DNA of 64,000 nucleotides from Actinoplanes sp. DH11 (GTDB lineage: Bacteria; Actinomycetota; Actinomycetes; Mycobacteriales; Micromonosporaceae): the NCBI RefSeq assembly GCF_020873875.1, contig NZ_JAHWGU010000036.1, positions 1 through 64,000 on the forward strand. The letters are read 5' to 3'. Position numbers and translations under genes: made by a program. Shown here piece after piece: positions 50,698-59,273 of the stretch (its first letter is position 1; the number at the start of each line of letters is the position of its first letter). Under the pieces are notes generated by a model. The model was not told the DNA's origin and did not search any database. It was given only the letters and a program-made list of their open reading frames with translations.

Positions 50698-51084
50698 ATG
50701 ATCCCTGACGAGGACCTCGGTCCGGCGTGGCTGCGCGACTATGGTCACATCGAGGCGGACATCCTTGCCCTGGAAGAGCACGGTGCGAGCCTCGCGGCCG
50801 CCGTCGAACGCGACTACGCCCCACGTGCGGTCACGGTCAGCGACACGATGCTCACCAGGCTGCCCGCCGCCGACCGTGCGTTCAGCGAATTGGACCTCTT
50901 CGTGCACGCTCACGAGCGCGCACAGGAGGTGACGTTGCAGAACGTCTACAACTACGCCAACGGGACGTACGGGTTCGCCACCGCAGCCCAGGACGTCGGC
51001 ACCCGTTACGCCGACACCGACGCCCACGCCCGAGCCACCGTCGCCGACGTCCACGCCGCCCTCCGCAGAGCCGGCCTCCAATGA
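50698..51084 (+). CDS. Small ESX/type VII-associated protein (WXG100-superfamily size)
   Basis: The 128-residue, fully helical soluble protein has no signal peptide. It contains LDLFVHAHERAQEVTLQNVYNYANGTYGFATAAQDVGTRY, a pattern resembling actinobacterial proteins encoded beside mycosins and PPE-like genes. It overlaps the next gene by four bases (ATGA). By context it is a candidate secreted partner of the following protein; the family is not certain. A GTG at 50686 is an alternative start. Confidence 0.6.
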   Translation: MIPDEDLGPAWLRDYGHIEADILALEEHGASLAAAVERDYAPRAVTVSDTMLTRLPAADRAFSELDLFVHAHERAQEVTLQNVYNYANGTYGFATAAQDVGTRYADTDAHARATVADVHAALRRAGLQ

Positions 51085-52325
51085 TCGCCGCGACGGGTGG
51101 CGGCGGCGGAACCGACTGGGCCGCCCTGCGCGTCGACCAGATGTGGGCCATGATCGCTCCCCACGACACGTCCGCGCACACCAGGCTGATCGGCGGCTGG
51201 CGCCGGTCGTACGAGCTGGTGCAACAACACATCACGCAGGTCCGGCAGTACCGCGACAACCTCGCCACGGCCTGGCCCCCATCCCGAAGCCCCGCCGCAG
51301 CCGCCTACTTCACCCGCCTCGACGCCCTGCTGGCCAACCTGGCAGAGACCCAGGAAGCCGCCGCAGCCAACCACCGAGCCTTCGCCGGCGCCACCGGCGC
51401 CATCCGGTCCGCCCGGCGCGAGATGTCAGCGATAGCCCATGAACACGCGGCCAACGAGACCCTGCTGGCGGCGTACGCGGAACAGAAGCACCTCCACCAG
51501 CTCACCCCGGGCAAAGCCCGTGCCGTCCCACCGCAGAGCCCGGTGGCGGACGGCCGCCAGGCGGCGCTGGAGGCGCGAGCGAGGGCGGTGATGTCAGGTT
51601 TGAGCACGGAGCTGGCGCAGGCCCAGGTCTCCTTGGTGGTCCCCACCCCGTACGAGGCGACGCGGGCCATCACCAACAGGAACATCCGCGCCGGAGGAAC
51701 GGCTGCCTCCTCCGCCACCCCACCGCTCAGCACGAAAGCCCCGAGTCTCTTCCACCAACCGACGCCTCCGGGAAGTACCAAACCGGCAGATGTCACACCG
51801 TCGCTCCATCGGCGAGGGTTGGACCGAAGTATCTCCTCCACTTCATCCCCTCATGCCACACCGATTCCGCCGACTTCTGGCGGCGGCGGGCAGGGCGGCG
51901 GCGGGCAGGGCGGCGGCAAAGGCGGCCGTGGCCCGGTCAGGACTCCAGGCCCAGGCCTATCGCCCACGATTTCTGGAGAATCCACCCTCGGGATCATTGC
52001 CGCGGCAAGCCGTAACGACCAGTCGTCAATGAGCCTTCCGGCCAGGACTTCTCCTCCCATAGCCGGCCATGTGATCGGCGCACCCCCCGGCACACCTTCT
52101 GCCGGCCGCACCACCGAGGCAATGAACTCTCGTCTGATAAATCCCGTGGGCGGCGTCATAGGAGGGACACCCCCACGGGGAAGGTCTGCCGAACCGGCGG
52201 ATCGATCGGTTCCTCGTCCCCGTATCCAGGGTGACACCTGGCATGTCCCGGTGAGCGTCGATCCCGTCCTGCAGCCACGGCCGCAGCGGCCCATCGATCC
52301 CGGCCCGGCCATCGGACGTACCTGA
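51081..52325 (+). CDS. PPE/WXG100-like secretion substrate with Gly/Pro-rich tail
   Basis: The 414-residue product has an N-terminal helical hairpin domain of ~190 residues (WRRSYELVQQHITQVRQYRDNLATAWPPSRSPAAAAYFTRLDAL) whose W-x-P-S...A-A-x-A-Y/F pattern recalls WXG100/PPE helical bundles. A ~220-residue disordered tail rich in Ser/Pro/Gly follows (GGGGQGGGGQGGGKGG). There is no signal peptide. The neighbours (small helical protein upstream, mycosin downstream) support type VII secretion. No EccC/D genes are in the window. Confidence 0.7.
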   Translation: MIAATGGGGGTDWAALRVDQMWAMIAPHDTSAHTRLIGGWRRSYELVQQHITQVRQYRDNLATAWPPSRSPAAAAYFTRLDALLANLAETQEAAAANHRAFAGATGAIRSARREMSAIAHEHAANETLLAAYAEQKHLHQLTPGKARAVPPQSPVADGRQAALEARARAVMSGLSTELAQAQVSLVVPTPYEATRAITNRNIRAGGTAASSATPPLSTKAPSLFHQPTPPGSTKPADVTPSLHRRGLDRSISSTSSPHATPIPPTSGGGGQGGGGQGGGKGGRGPVRTPGPGLSPTISGESTLGIIAAASRNDQSSMSLPARTSPPIAGHVIGAPPGTPSAGRTTEAMNSRLINPVGGVIGGTPPRGRSAEPADRSVPRPRIQGDTWHVPVSVDPVLQPRPQRPIDPGPAIGRT

Positions 52326-52327
52326 TC

Positions 52328-53449
52328 ATGCATCGGTTGACGGCGACTACAGCAAGGGTTGCCGTCGCCTTGGTGCTGTCCACCAGCCCGCTGATTCACA
52401 TGGATGCCGGTTCAGTGCGCGGAGACCCGTGGCACTTCGAACATCTGCGACTCTGGCGCGCGCACGGAATCAGCACAGGCTCTTCGATAGTCATCGGACT
52501 TCCTGACAGCGGCGTATCCCCGCACCAGGATTTTGCTCGAAACATCCTCTCGGGCACGGACATCACCGCGAAGGGCGGGGGCTCAGGTCAACGTGACCAA
52601 CTCGGGCACGGAACAGGAATGGCGGGATTGATAGCCGGTCACGGCGAGAGGAATGGAGTGACAGGTGTCGCGCCGGCGGCGAAGATCTTGCCGATCCGGA
52701 CTTTCCGGGTCGCGCCCCAAAGCCACGCCCTGGCACTCGGCATCCGGTGGGCCGGAACCCATGGAGCACAGGTGATAAACGTATCCCTGACCACCGCGCC
52801 GTCCAGAGATCTGGAAGATGCCATCTCTCTGGCGCAAGCACGGGACGCACTTGTCATCGCAGGCTCAGGAGACAGCTCCACGGGCGTCCTGCTCGGATAC
52901 CCGGCTGCGATGCCTGGAGTGCTCGCGGTAGGAGCCCTCGGCCGAGACGGCGAGCACGCCGATTTCTCAGTGACCGGGCCGAAGGTGGAGATCTGCGCGC
53001 CGGGCGTCGGGTTGGTCACCACCGGGCCTGATGGCGACTACCGGGAGGTGGACGGGACTTCGGCCGCGACGGCGATCGTCTCCGGGGCCGCGGCCCTTGT
53101 CCGCTCGAAATTCCCCGCGTTGTCGGCTCCGGAGGTTGTTCACCGGCTGACAGCCACGGCCACCGACATCGGGCCTCCCGGCCGTGACGACGAGTGCGGC
53201 CATGGGGCGCTCAACATCGTCAAGGCTCTGACCGCCGACATCCCTCGCGCGTCCGCCGAACCTCCGACTCCCGAACCCCCGGCTCCCGGACCCCCGACTC
53301 TCGGACCCGCCGCCGCAGCGCCCCCGGCCGGACAGCCCGGAAGTCGCCGTTTCCTGACGGTCGCCGCCGTCTCCACGGTGGTCGCCACCACCGGCGCCGT
53401 GCTTGCCTACCTCGCAAGCACCCGACCCCGAACCCGCCGGCGCCCCTGA
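52328..53449 (+). CDS. Mycosin-like subtilisin-family serine protease (S8, type VII-associated)
   Basis: The 373-residue product has a signal peptide (1-29), the catalytic Asp in GLPDSGV (D60), His in GHGTGMAGLI (H94) and Ser in GTSAATAIVSG (S245). A Pro-rich stretch and a C-terminal membrane anchor (about 344-365, FLTVAAVSTVVATTGAVLAYLA) ending RPRTRRRP follow, the architecture of MycP of ESX systems. The oxyanion-hole Asn of subtilases (…AGN…) is replaced by Ser (IAGS, S180), which may weaken activity. It begins two bases after the upstream stop. Confidence 0.88.
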   Translation: MHRLTATTARVAVALVLSTSPLIHMDAGSVRGDPWHFEHLRLWRAHGISTGSSIVIGLPDSGVSPHQDFARNILSGTDITAKGGGSGQRDQLGHGTGMAGLIAGHGERNGVTGVAPAAKILPIRTFRVAPQSHALALGIRWAGTHGAQVINVSLTTAPSRDLEDAISLAQARDALVIAGSGDSSTGVLLGYPAAMPGVLAVGALGRDGEHADFSVTGPKVEICAPGVGLVTTGPDGDYREVDGTSAATAIVSGAAALVRSKFPALSAPEVVHRLTATATDIGPPGRDDECGHGALNIVKALTADIPRASAEPPTPEPPAPGPPTLGPAAAAPPAGQPGSRRFLTVAAVSTVVATTGAVLAYLASTRPRTRRRP

Positions 53450-53511
53450 CCCGGCAACCGAGGTCCGCCCACCGGGTCCCATCCCCGGGTGGCATCGTCC
53501 CTGCCGAGATG

Positions 53512-53584
53512 TTGATCTGCTGGCGCTACGAAATCGCTGTGATCATGGGCCTTGGACCGCGATTTCGCATCGCTAGCAGATCAA
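53512..53584. repeat. Palindromic element copy 4 (diverged)
   Basis: Arms 53512-53540 and 53556-53584 with a 15-nt loop share the outer TTGATCTGCT and inner ACGAAATCGC blocks with copies 1-3. They differ at several positions (TGGCGC for TAGCGC; CGCATCGC for CGTAGCGC), so the stem has mismatches. The right flank, CTTCGCCGTGGACG, resembles the CTCGCCATGGACG flank of copies 2 and 3. It lies between the mycosin gene and maf. Confidence 0.9.
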
Positions 53585-53736
53585 CTTCGCCGTGGACGCG
53601 ACCGAGCGGCCGGAAGCGGCCGGGAGCGGCCGGGACCGGCCGGAAAGGCCGGGACACCCACGAACCCGGCCTGAACGGCGGAAACATGGCGCTTGAGCCC
53701 ACTTCCGCCCACCCGGGCCTTGTAGGCTCCCTTCCC
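53585..53736. other. GC-rich spacer before maf
   Basis: It contains short tandem CGGCCGG(A/G)A units (53605-53660) and no gene. An in-frame ATG at 53686 could extend maf by 17 residues but lacks support. Confidence 0.5.
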
Positions 53737-54351
53737 GTGCAGACCGACATCGCGTACCGCTTGATCCTCGCCTCGGCCAGCCCGGCACGTCGGGCGCTTC
53801 TCACCGGCGCCGGGATCGATGCCGAGGTCATCGTGAGTGGCGTGGACGAAAGTGTCGTCGAGGCCGAGGACGCGTACACCTTGTGTCTCGCGCTGGCCCG
53901 GATGAAGGCACGCACCGTCGCCGCCGACCTGCCTGCCGACCCGGGGGCACTGGTGCTGGGGTGCGATTCGGTGCTGGCGTTCGAAGGGGAGATCTTCGGG
54001 AAGCCGGCCAGTGCCGAGGAAGCCGCGAAGCGGTGGTCGGTGATGCGCGGCCGGTCGGGGGTGCTGCACACCGGGCACCACCTGACGGGGCTGGTCAGCG
54101 GCTTGCAGGCGGAGGCGGTCGGCACCACGGTGGTGCATTTCGCCGATGTCAGTGACGCGGAGATCGAGGCGTACGTGGCTTCCGGCGAACCCCTCCAGGT
54201 GGCGGGCGCGTTCACGCTCGACGGCCGGGGTGGCGCGTTCGTGGAGCGGATCGAGGGCGACCCGGGCAACGTGATCGGCCTGTCGCTGCCGCTGCTTCGT
54301 ACGCTCCTGGCCGAGATGGGCGTGCCGATCACCCGGCTTTGGCGGAACTGA
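53737..54351 (+). CDS. maf: Maf-family nucleoside triphosphate pyrophosphatase
   Basis: The product has 204 residues from GTG 53737. Maf motifs: LILASASPARRALLTGAGID (ASxSPRR type), VDESVVEAED, LVLGCDSVLAFEGEIFGKPASAEEA and GEPLQVAGAFTLDGRGG. It hydrolyses non-canonical or modified NTPs to limit misincorporation. It lies 29 bp before accA, the usual actinobacterial order accE-maf-accA, but here accE is displaced by the mycosin locus and palindrome copy 4. Confidence 0.92.
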   Translation: MQTDIAYRLILASASPARRALLTGAGIDAEVIVSGVDESVVEAEDAYTLCLALARMKARTVAADLPADPGALVLGCDSVLAFEGEIFGKPASAEEAAKRWSVMRGRSGVLHTGHHLTGLVSGLQAEAVGTTVVHFADVSDAEIEAYVASGEPLQVAGAFTLDGRGGAFVERIEGDPGNVIGLSLPLLRTLLAEMGVPITRLWRN

Positions 54352-54368
54352 AAGCCCGGAGCGACCGT

Positions 54369-54374
54369 TAGGCT
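54369..54374 (+). promoter_or_regulatory. Putative -10 element, leaderless accA
   Basis: TAGGCT ends six bases before the GTG at 54381. No Shine-Dalgarno box is present, which suggests that accA can be made from its own leaderless transcript. Confidence 0.4.
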
Positions 54375-54380
54375 CTAGCC

Positions 54381-56129
54381 GTGCGGAAGATATTGATCGC
54401 CAACCGTGGCGAGATCGCCCTCCGGGTGATCCGGGCCTGCAAGGACGCCGGCCTCACCAGCGTCGCCGTTTACGCCGACAGCGACCGGGACGCGCTGCAC
54501 GCGCGCCAGGCCGACGAGGCCTACGCGCTGGACGGAGAGTCCGCCGCCGACACCTATCTGCGCATCGACAAGTTACTGGCGGTGGCGGAGCGCAGTGGTG
54601 CCGACGCGGTGCACCCGGGGTACGGGTTCCTGTCCGAGAACGCCGAGTTCGCCCAGGCCGTACTCGACAAGAACCTGATCTGGATCGGTCCCTCCCCGCA
54701 GGCGATCCGCGACCTGGGTGACAAGGTCACCGCGCGGCACATCGCGCAGCGTGCCGGGGCCCCGCTGGTGCCGGGCACGCCCGACCCGGTGGCCGGCGCG
54801 GACGAGATCATCGCGTTCGCGGAGAAACATGGCCTGCCGGTGGCGATCAAGGCGGCGTTCGGCGGTGGTGGCCGGGGGCTCAAGGTGGCACGCACGGTCG
54901 AGGAGATCCCGGCGCTGTTCGAGAGCGCGACCCGCGAGGCAGTGGCCGCTTTCGGTCGCGGCGAGTGTTTCGTGGAGCGTTACCTGGATCGGCCCCGGCA
55001 TGTCGAGGCGCAGGTGCTCGCGGACACGCACGGCAACGTCGTGGTGGTCGGCACCCGGGATTGTTCGCTGCAGCGCCGCCACCAGAAACTGGTGGAGGAG
55101 GCACCCGCACCGTTCCTCTCCGCCGAGCAGCGCGCCGAGATCCACCGGAGCGCGAAGGCGATCTGCCGTGAGGCCGGCTACTACGGCGCGGGCACGGTGG
55201 AATACCTGGTCGGCCAGGACGGGACGATCTCGTTCCTGGAGGTCAACACGCGTCTTCAGGTGGAGCACCCGGTCAGCGAGGAGACGACGGGCATCGACCT
55301 GGTGCGCGAGCAGTTCCGGATCGCCGCCGGCCTGCCGCTGGCGTTCGCCGAGGATCCGGTGCCGCGCGGTCACTCGATCGAGTTCCGCATCAACGGCGAG
55401 GACGCGGGCCGCGGCTTCCTGCCCGCGCCGGGCCAGGTCACCGCGCTGACCTGGCCGTTCGGTCCGGGTGTGCGGGTCGATTCCGGCGTCGAGCAGGGCA
55501 GTGTGATCGGCGGCAACTTCGACTCGATGCTCGCGAAGATCATCGTGACGGGCGCGACCCGGGCCGAGGCTCTGGAGCGGGCCCGGCGGGTGCTGGACGA
55601 GACGGTGATCGAGGGTATCGCCACGGTGCTCCCGTTCCACCGCGCGGTGGTCCGCGACGACGCGTTCACCGGCGAGCCGTTCACCGTGCACACCCGCTGG
55701 ATCGAGACCGAGTGGGACAACACGGTGCCGCCCTTCACCGCCCCGGCGGCGGCTTCCGCCGAGGCGGCCGAACGGGAGACCGTCGTGGTCGAGGTGGGCG
55801 GGAAACGCATCGAGGTGCGACTTCCGAAAACCTTTCACAGCGGTACGGGGTCGTCAGCACCCAAACGCACCTCGACCCGTCACCGGGGCTCCCAGGGCAC
55901 CGCGTCCACGGTCACCGGCGCCGGTCTCACCGCCCCGATGCAGGGCACCATCGTCAAGGTGGCCGTGCAGGACGGTGACGAGGTCGCCGAGGGCGACACC
56001 ATCGTGGTGGTCGAGGCCATGAAGATGGAGCAGCCGTTGCAGGCCCACCGGGCCGGCACAGTCTCCGGCCTCACCGTGGAGGTCGGCGCCGCCATCACCG
56101 CCGGCACGGTGATCTGCGAGATCGGCTGA
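54381..56129 (+). CDS. accA: Acyl-CoA carboxylase alpha subunit (biotin carboxylase + carrier)
   Basis: The 582-residue AccA3-type subunit has a biotin carboxylase domain (1-450): LIANRGEIALRVIRACKDAG, KAAFGGGGRGLKVA (ATP-grasp loop), TRDCSLQRRHQKLVEEAPAP and EFRINGEDAG. The C-terminal carrier domain has VVEAMKMEQPLQ with biotinyl-lysine K548. It carboxylates biotin with bicarbonate and ATP and passes CO2 to AccD. BirA (40962-41816) should attach the biotin. The start is GTG 54381. Confidence 0.95.
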   Translation: MRKILIANRGEIALRVIRACKDAGLTSVAVYADSDRDALHARQADEAYALDGESAADTYLRIDKLLAVAERSGADAVHPGYGFLSENAEFAQAVLDKNLIWIGPSPQAIRDLGDKVTARHIAQRAGAPLVPGTPDPVAGADEIIAFAEKHGLPVAIKAAFGGGGRGLKVARTVEEIPALFESATREAVAAFGRGECFVERYLDRPRHVEAQVLADTHGNVVVVGTRDCSLQRRHQKLVEEAPAPFLSAEQRAEIHRSAKAICREAGYYGAGTVEYLVGQDGTISFLEVNTRLQVEHPVSEETTGIDLVREQFRIAAGLPLAFAEDPVPRGHSIEFRINGEDAGRGFLPAPGQVTALTWPFGPGVRVDSGVEQGSVIGGNFDSMLAKIIVTGATRAEALERARRVLDETVIEGIATVLPFHRAVVRDDAFTGEPFTVHTRWIETEWDNTVPPFTAPAAASAEAAERETVVVEVGGKRIEVRLPKTFHSGTGSSAPKRTSTRHRGSQGTASTVTGAGLTAPMQGTIVKVAVQDGDEVAEGDTIVVVEAMKMEQPLQAHRAGTVSGLTVEVGAAITAGTVICEIG

Positions 56130-56560
56130 CCCAGGCCCGTCCGCCACGCCGACGGGGCCGGTCGTCCTTGCGAGCCGGCCGGCCTTGCGGCGCCCCAGCC
56201 GGGCCGTCACGCGACCGGACAGCCGCCGCCTCGTTGGGCCCTCGGGCCGGCACTGCCGGCCCCGCAAGACGCTGCTGAGGGGGCGGGCCGCCGATACGGG
56301 ACCTACCGGCGCCCCGCGACCGCGTCGCCGGATCCGCGGGACCCGGTGGCGCGGGCAGTCCCACCGTACGCCGCGGCCCCGGCCGGCACCGAAAACGGGG
56401 CGCGCGCGGATGAACTCGCGCCGTACCGTGTCCGTCATCACGGCTGCACCTCGTCCGCCCGGGCGCATGCTGAGATCAGACAATTCCGCAGCACAGCGCA
56501 CTCTCAGCTACGGCCACGCAGAATGCCGTGAACCCTGAAGCCGCGAGGTGACCCGAGCCG
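56130..56560. other. Intergenic region with terminator hairpin
   Basis: In this 431-bp stretch between accA and the DedA gene, GGGCCGGC-ACT-GCCGGCCC (56244-56262) is a perfect 8-bp stem with a 3-nt loop and a likely terminator. Short frames here have no recognisable domain or ribosome binding site; I see no gene. Confidence 0.6.
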
Positions 56561-57358
56561 ATGACCGAATTGTTGACGATGCTGGCAACGCCCGCGTGGG
56601 CATACCTCGCGCTGTTCGGTTTCCTGGCCGTGGACGCGCTGGTGCCGGTGGTACCCATCCAAGCCATCATGATCACTTCCGGGGCGCTCACCGTCTACGG
56701 AAATCTCGATCTCGCCCTGGTGATCGCGCTGGGGGCGATCGGCATGTTCACCGGTGACGCCGTCGCCTTCGTCCTGGGCCGGTCGACAGGTGCCCGTTTG
56801 AGCGCCCTGCGTGACAGGTTCGCGCCGCGCGGCGACGACGGCGCCGAACCGGGCCGGACCCGGCGGGCGGCCGAGCGGTTCACCCGCGGGCTGCGCCGGC
56901 CGGGACCGCTGGTGATGCTGCTGTGCCGGTTCGTGCCGGGCGGCCGGATGGCTTCCGGCTATCACGCCGGCCGGTCCGGTTACCCGGTGAAGCTCTTCGT
57001 GGCCTACGACGGCCTGGCCTCGCTCTGCTGGGCGGGTTACGGCGGCCTCGTCGGCCACCTGGGCGGCACCGCGATCACCCAGTCCGCCTGGCGGCTGTTC
57101 GCGATCGCCGCGACCGCCGCCGTGGTGTTCGGCACAGCGGGCTGGATCCTGGCCCTCTTCGGCGGCGGCCAGGCCACCGCCGACGAAGGCACCCGGCCGG
57201 CCGCCGTCAAGGAAAGCGACCGGCGGGCCACGACGGCGGCCGCGAAGGAGCCCGGCCCGGACGGGTCAGGCGCGGACGAGCCCGTTACTGGATCTCGTGC
57301 TGCATCAGCTGCCGCGCCGCTTCCGCGATCGACCCGGAGAGCGACGGGTAGATCGTGA
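56561..57358 (+). CDS. DedA-family membrane protein
   Basis: The 265-residue product has a hydrophobic N-terminus with VPVVPIQAIMITSGAL, then GDAVAFVLGRSTGARL, then the conserved FVPGGRMASGYHAGRSGYPVKLFVAYDGLASLCWAGYGGLVGHLGG, typical of the VTT/DedA superfamily (undecaprenyl-phosphate or phospholipid flippases). The last ~65 residues are a hydrophilic Ala/Asp/Arg tail that overlaps the 3' end of the convergent oxidoreductase gene by 74 bp. That overlap may be a non-conserved run-on. Confidence 0.87.
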   Translation: MTELLTMLATPAWAYLALFGFLAVDALVPVVPIQAIMITSGALTVYGNLDLALVIALGAIGMFTGDAVAFVLGRSTGARLSALRDRFAPRGDDGAEPGRTRRAAERFTRGLRRPGPLVMLLCRFVPGGRMASGYHAGRSGYPVKLFVAYDGLASLCWAGYGGLVGHLGGTAITQSAWRLFAIAATAAVVFGTAGWILALFGGGQATADEGTRPAAVKESDRRATTAAAKEPGPDGSGADEPVTGSRAASAAAPLPRSTRRATGRS

Positions 57359-58685
57359 TGGTGTGCGCCAGCTGATCGACCGTCAGGTTGTTCTCGATCG
57401 CCATGGTGATCGGCAGGATCAGCTCGCTCGCCTTCGGCGCCACCACGACACCGCCGACGATCTGGCCGGTCGCCGGGCGGCAAAAGAGCTTCACGAACCC
57501 GTCCTGCAGGCCGGCCATCTTGGCCCGGGCGTTCCCGGTCAGCGGCAGCATCACCTGGCGGGCCGGGGTGCGCCCCGAGTCGACCTCGTTCTGCGAGACG
57601 CCGACGGTGGCGAGTTCCGGGTCGGTGAAGACGTTCGCCGAAACGGTCCGCAGCCGCAGCGGCGCCACCGCCTCGCCCATGGCGTGCCAGATCGCGATCC
57701 GGCCCTGCATCGCGGCGACACTCGCCAGCGGCAGCACGCCGGTGCAGTCACCGGCCGCGTAGATGCCCGGCACGTTTGTCCGCGACACCCGGTCCACGGT
57801 GACGTAGCCGCCGTCGCCGACCGCCACGCCGTACTCCTCCAGGCCCAGCGACGCCGTGTTCGGCACCGCGCCGACCGCGATGAGCGCGTGCGAGGCCTCG
57901 ATCACCCGGCCGTCCCCGAGGGTGACCTCCACACCGTCGCCGGTGTTCACCACGGACTTGCCCCGGGCCTGGCTGAGGATCGTCATGCCGCGGTCCCGGA
58001 ACACCCGCTCGATCGCCATGGCGGCGTCGGCGTCCTCGTGCGGCATCACCCGTTCGCGGCTGGAGACCAGGGTCACCTGCACGCCCATCGCCAGGTACGC
58101 GCTGGCGAACTCGGCGCCCGTCACGCCGGAACCGATCACCACCAGGTGGCTGGGGAGCTCGGTCAGGTCGTACACCTGACGCCAGTCGAGGATCCGCTCG
58201 CCGTCCGGCCGGGCGGTGGGCAGGACCCGCGGGGTGGCACCGGTCGCGATCAGGACGGTGGTGGCCTCCACCGCGTACTCCGTGCCGCCCTCCGGGGTGA
58301 TCAGCACCTGGTGGGTGTGTCCCAGCCGGTCCTCGCCGAGCCGTGCCCGGCCCCGGATGACCTCGACACCCGCCTTGATCAGCTTGGTCTGGATGTCGCC
58401 GGACTGGGCAAGCGCCAGCTTCTTGACGCGCTCGTTGACCGTGACGGCGTCGACGCTCACCCCGTCGAGGCCGGCGGAGCGGATGCCGAACCGCTCGTTG
58501 TGGCGATAACCGGTCATCACCTCGGAACTGGCGATGAAGGTCTTGGAGGGGACGCAGTCGGTGAGCACGCAGGCGCCACCGGGACCGTCCGCCTCGACGA
58601 GGGTGACCTCGGCACCCAGTTGGGCCGCGACGAGAGCGGCCTCATATCCGCCCGGTCCCCCACCGATGATGACAATCCGACTCAC
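57285..58685 (-). CDS. lpdA: NAD(P)H-quinone dehydrogenase (LpdA-type flavoprotein)
   Basis: The 466-residue product is in the pyridine nucleotide-disulphide reductase family. FAD motif IVIIGGGPGGYEAALVAAQLGA is at the start. Around residues 40-50, GPGGACVLTDCVPSK keeps two cysteines but in the C-x4-C spacing of the GGACVLTDCVPSK variant typical of mycobacterial LpdA. An NAD motif VVIGSGVTGAEFAS and the second FAD motif GIYAAGDCTGVLPLASVA follow. Its role is quinone reduction or oxidative-stress defence, not the lipoamide cycle. The start is GTG 58685. Confidence 0.88.
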   Translation of the reverse strand: MSRIVIIGGGPGGYEAALVAAQLGAEVTLVEADGPGGACVLTDCVPSKTFIASSEVMTGYRHNERFGIRSAGLDGVSVDAVTVNERVKKLALAQSGDIQTKLIKAGVEVIRGRARLGEDRLGHTHQVLITPEGGTEYAVEATTVLIATGATPRVLPTARPDGERILDWRQVYDLTELPSHLVVIGSGVTGAEFASAYLAMGVQVTLVSSRERVMPHEDADAAMAIERVFRDRGMTILSQARGKSVVNTGDGVEVTLGDGRVIEASHALIAVGAVPNTASLGLEEYGVAVGDGGYVTVDRVSRTNVPGIYAAGDCTGVLPLASVAAMQGRIAIWHAMGEAVAPLRLRTVSANVFTDPELATVGVSQNEVDSGRTPARQVMLPLTGNARAKMAGLQDGFVKLFCRPATGQIVGGVVVAPKASELILPITMAIENNLTVDQLAHTITIYPSLSGSIAEAARQLMQHEIQ

Positions 58686-58811
58686 GACTACCCGACCTCC
58701 AGAAGCGGCTCGGTTCTCCCCGCCGGAGAAAACCCGCACAAAACCCATTAGACGTGCCGACACGCACGTTCCATATTCTCACTACCCCCGACTACGGCTA
58801 TCGTCGTCGCC

Positions 58812-59273
58812 GTGCGTCACTACGCCGCGTATGGCTCGAACCTGGATCCCGCCCGCATGCGGGCCTACTGTCCGCACTCGCCGATGGTTGGCGTGGGGTG
58901 GATCGAAGGCTGGCGCCTCACCTTTGCCGGTGAGGGAGAAATGGGCTGGGAGGGAGCGGTCACCACGATTGTCGAGTCACCCGGTGACCGGGTGTTCGTC
59001 TCGCTCTACGACGTCCACCCCTGGGACGCCACCCAGCTCGACGAGGTCGAGGGGGTGACCGCCGGGACGTACCAGAAGGTCACCGTGCGTGTATCGACCC
59101 TTGACGGAGACGTCTCGGCCTGGGTCTATGTCTTCGCCGGTTACGAGGGCGGCCTGCCCACCGCGTGGTACCTCTCCGAGATCGCCAACGCGGCGGAGAA
59201 GGCGGGCGCGCCCGACGACTACGTCCACGAGCTGCGCGGGCGCCCCACCGGGACGTCGTCACCGGAGGTCTGA
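58812..59273 (+). CDS. Gamma-glutamylcyclotransferase-like protein
   Basis: The 153-residue product has the BtrG/AIG2-like substrate loop YAAYGSNLDPARMRAYCP. A later acidic stretch (WDATQLDEVEGV) lies near the expected catalytic Glu, and the beta-barrel ends VYVFAGYEGGLPTAWYLSEI. It would cyclise gamma-glutamyl groups to 5-oxoproline, possibly in thiol or peptide turnover. The start is GTG 58812. The 3' end overlaps the convergent GNAT gene by 15 bp. Confidence 0.85.
   Translation: MRHYAAYGSNLDPARMRAYCPHSPMVGVGWIEGWRLTFAGEGEMGWEGAVTTIVESPGDRVFVSLYDVHPWDATQLDEVEGVTAGTYQKVTVRVSTLDGDVSAWVYVFAGYEGGLPTAWYLSEIANAAEKAGAPDDYVHELRGRPTGTSSPEV

Noticed and set aside
56346..56538. Small open frames between accA and the DedA gene
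   Set aside because: No ribosome binding site, no recognisable domain, and frames are open on several phases as expected in GC-rich intergenic DNA.
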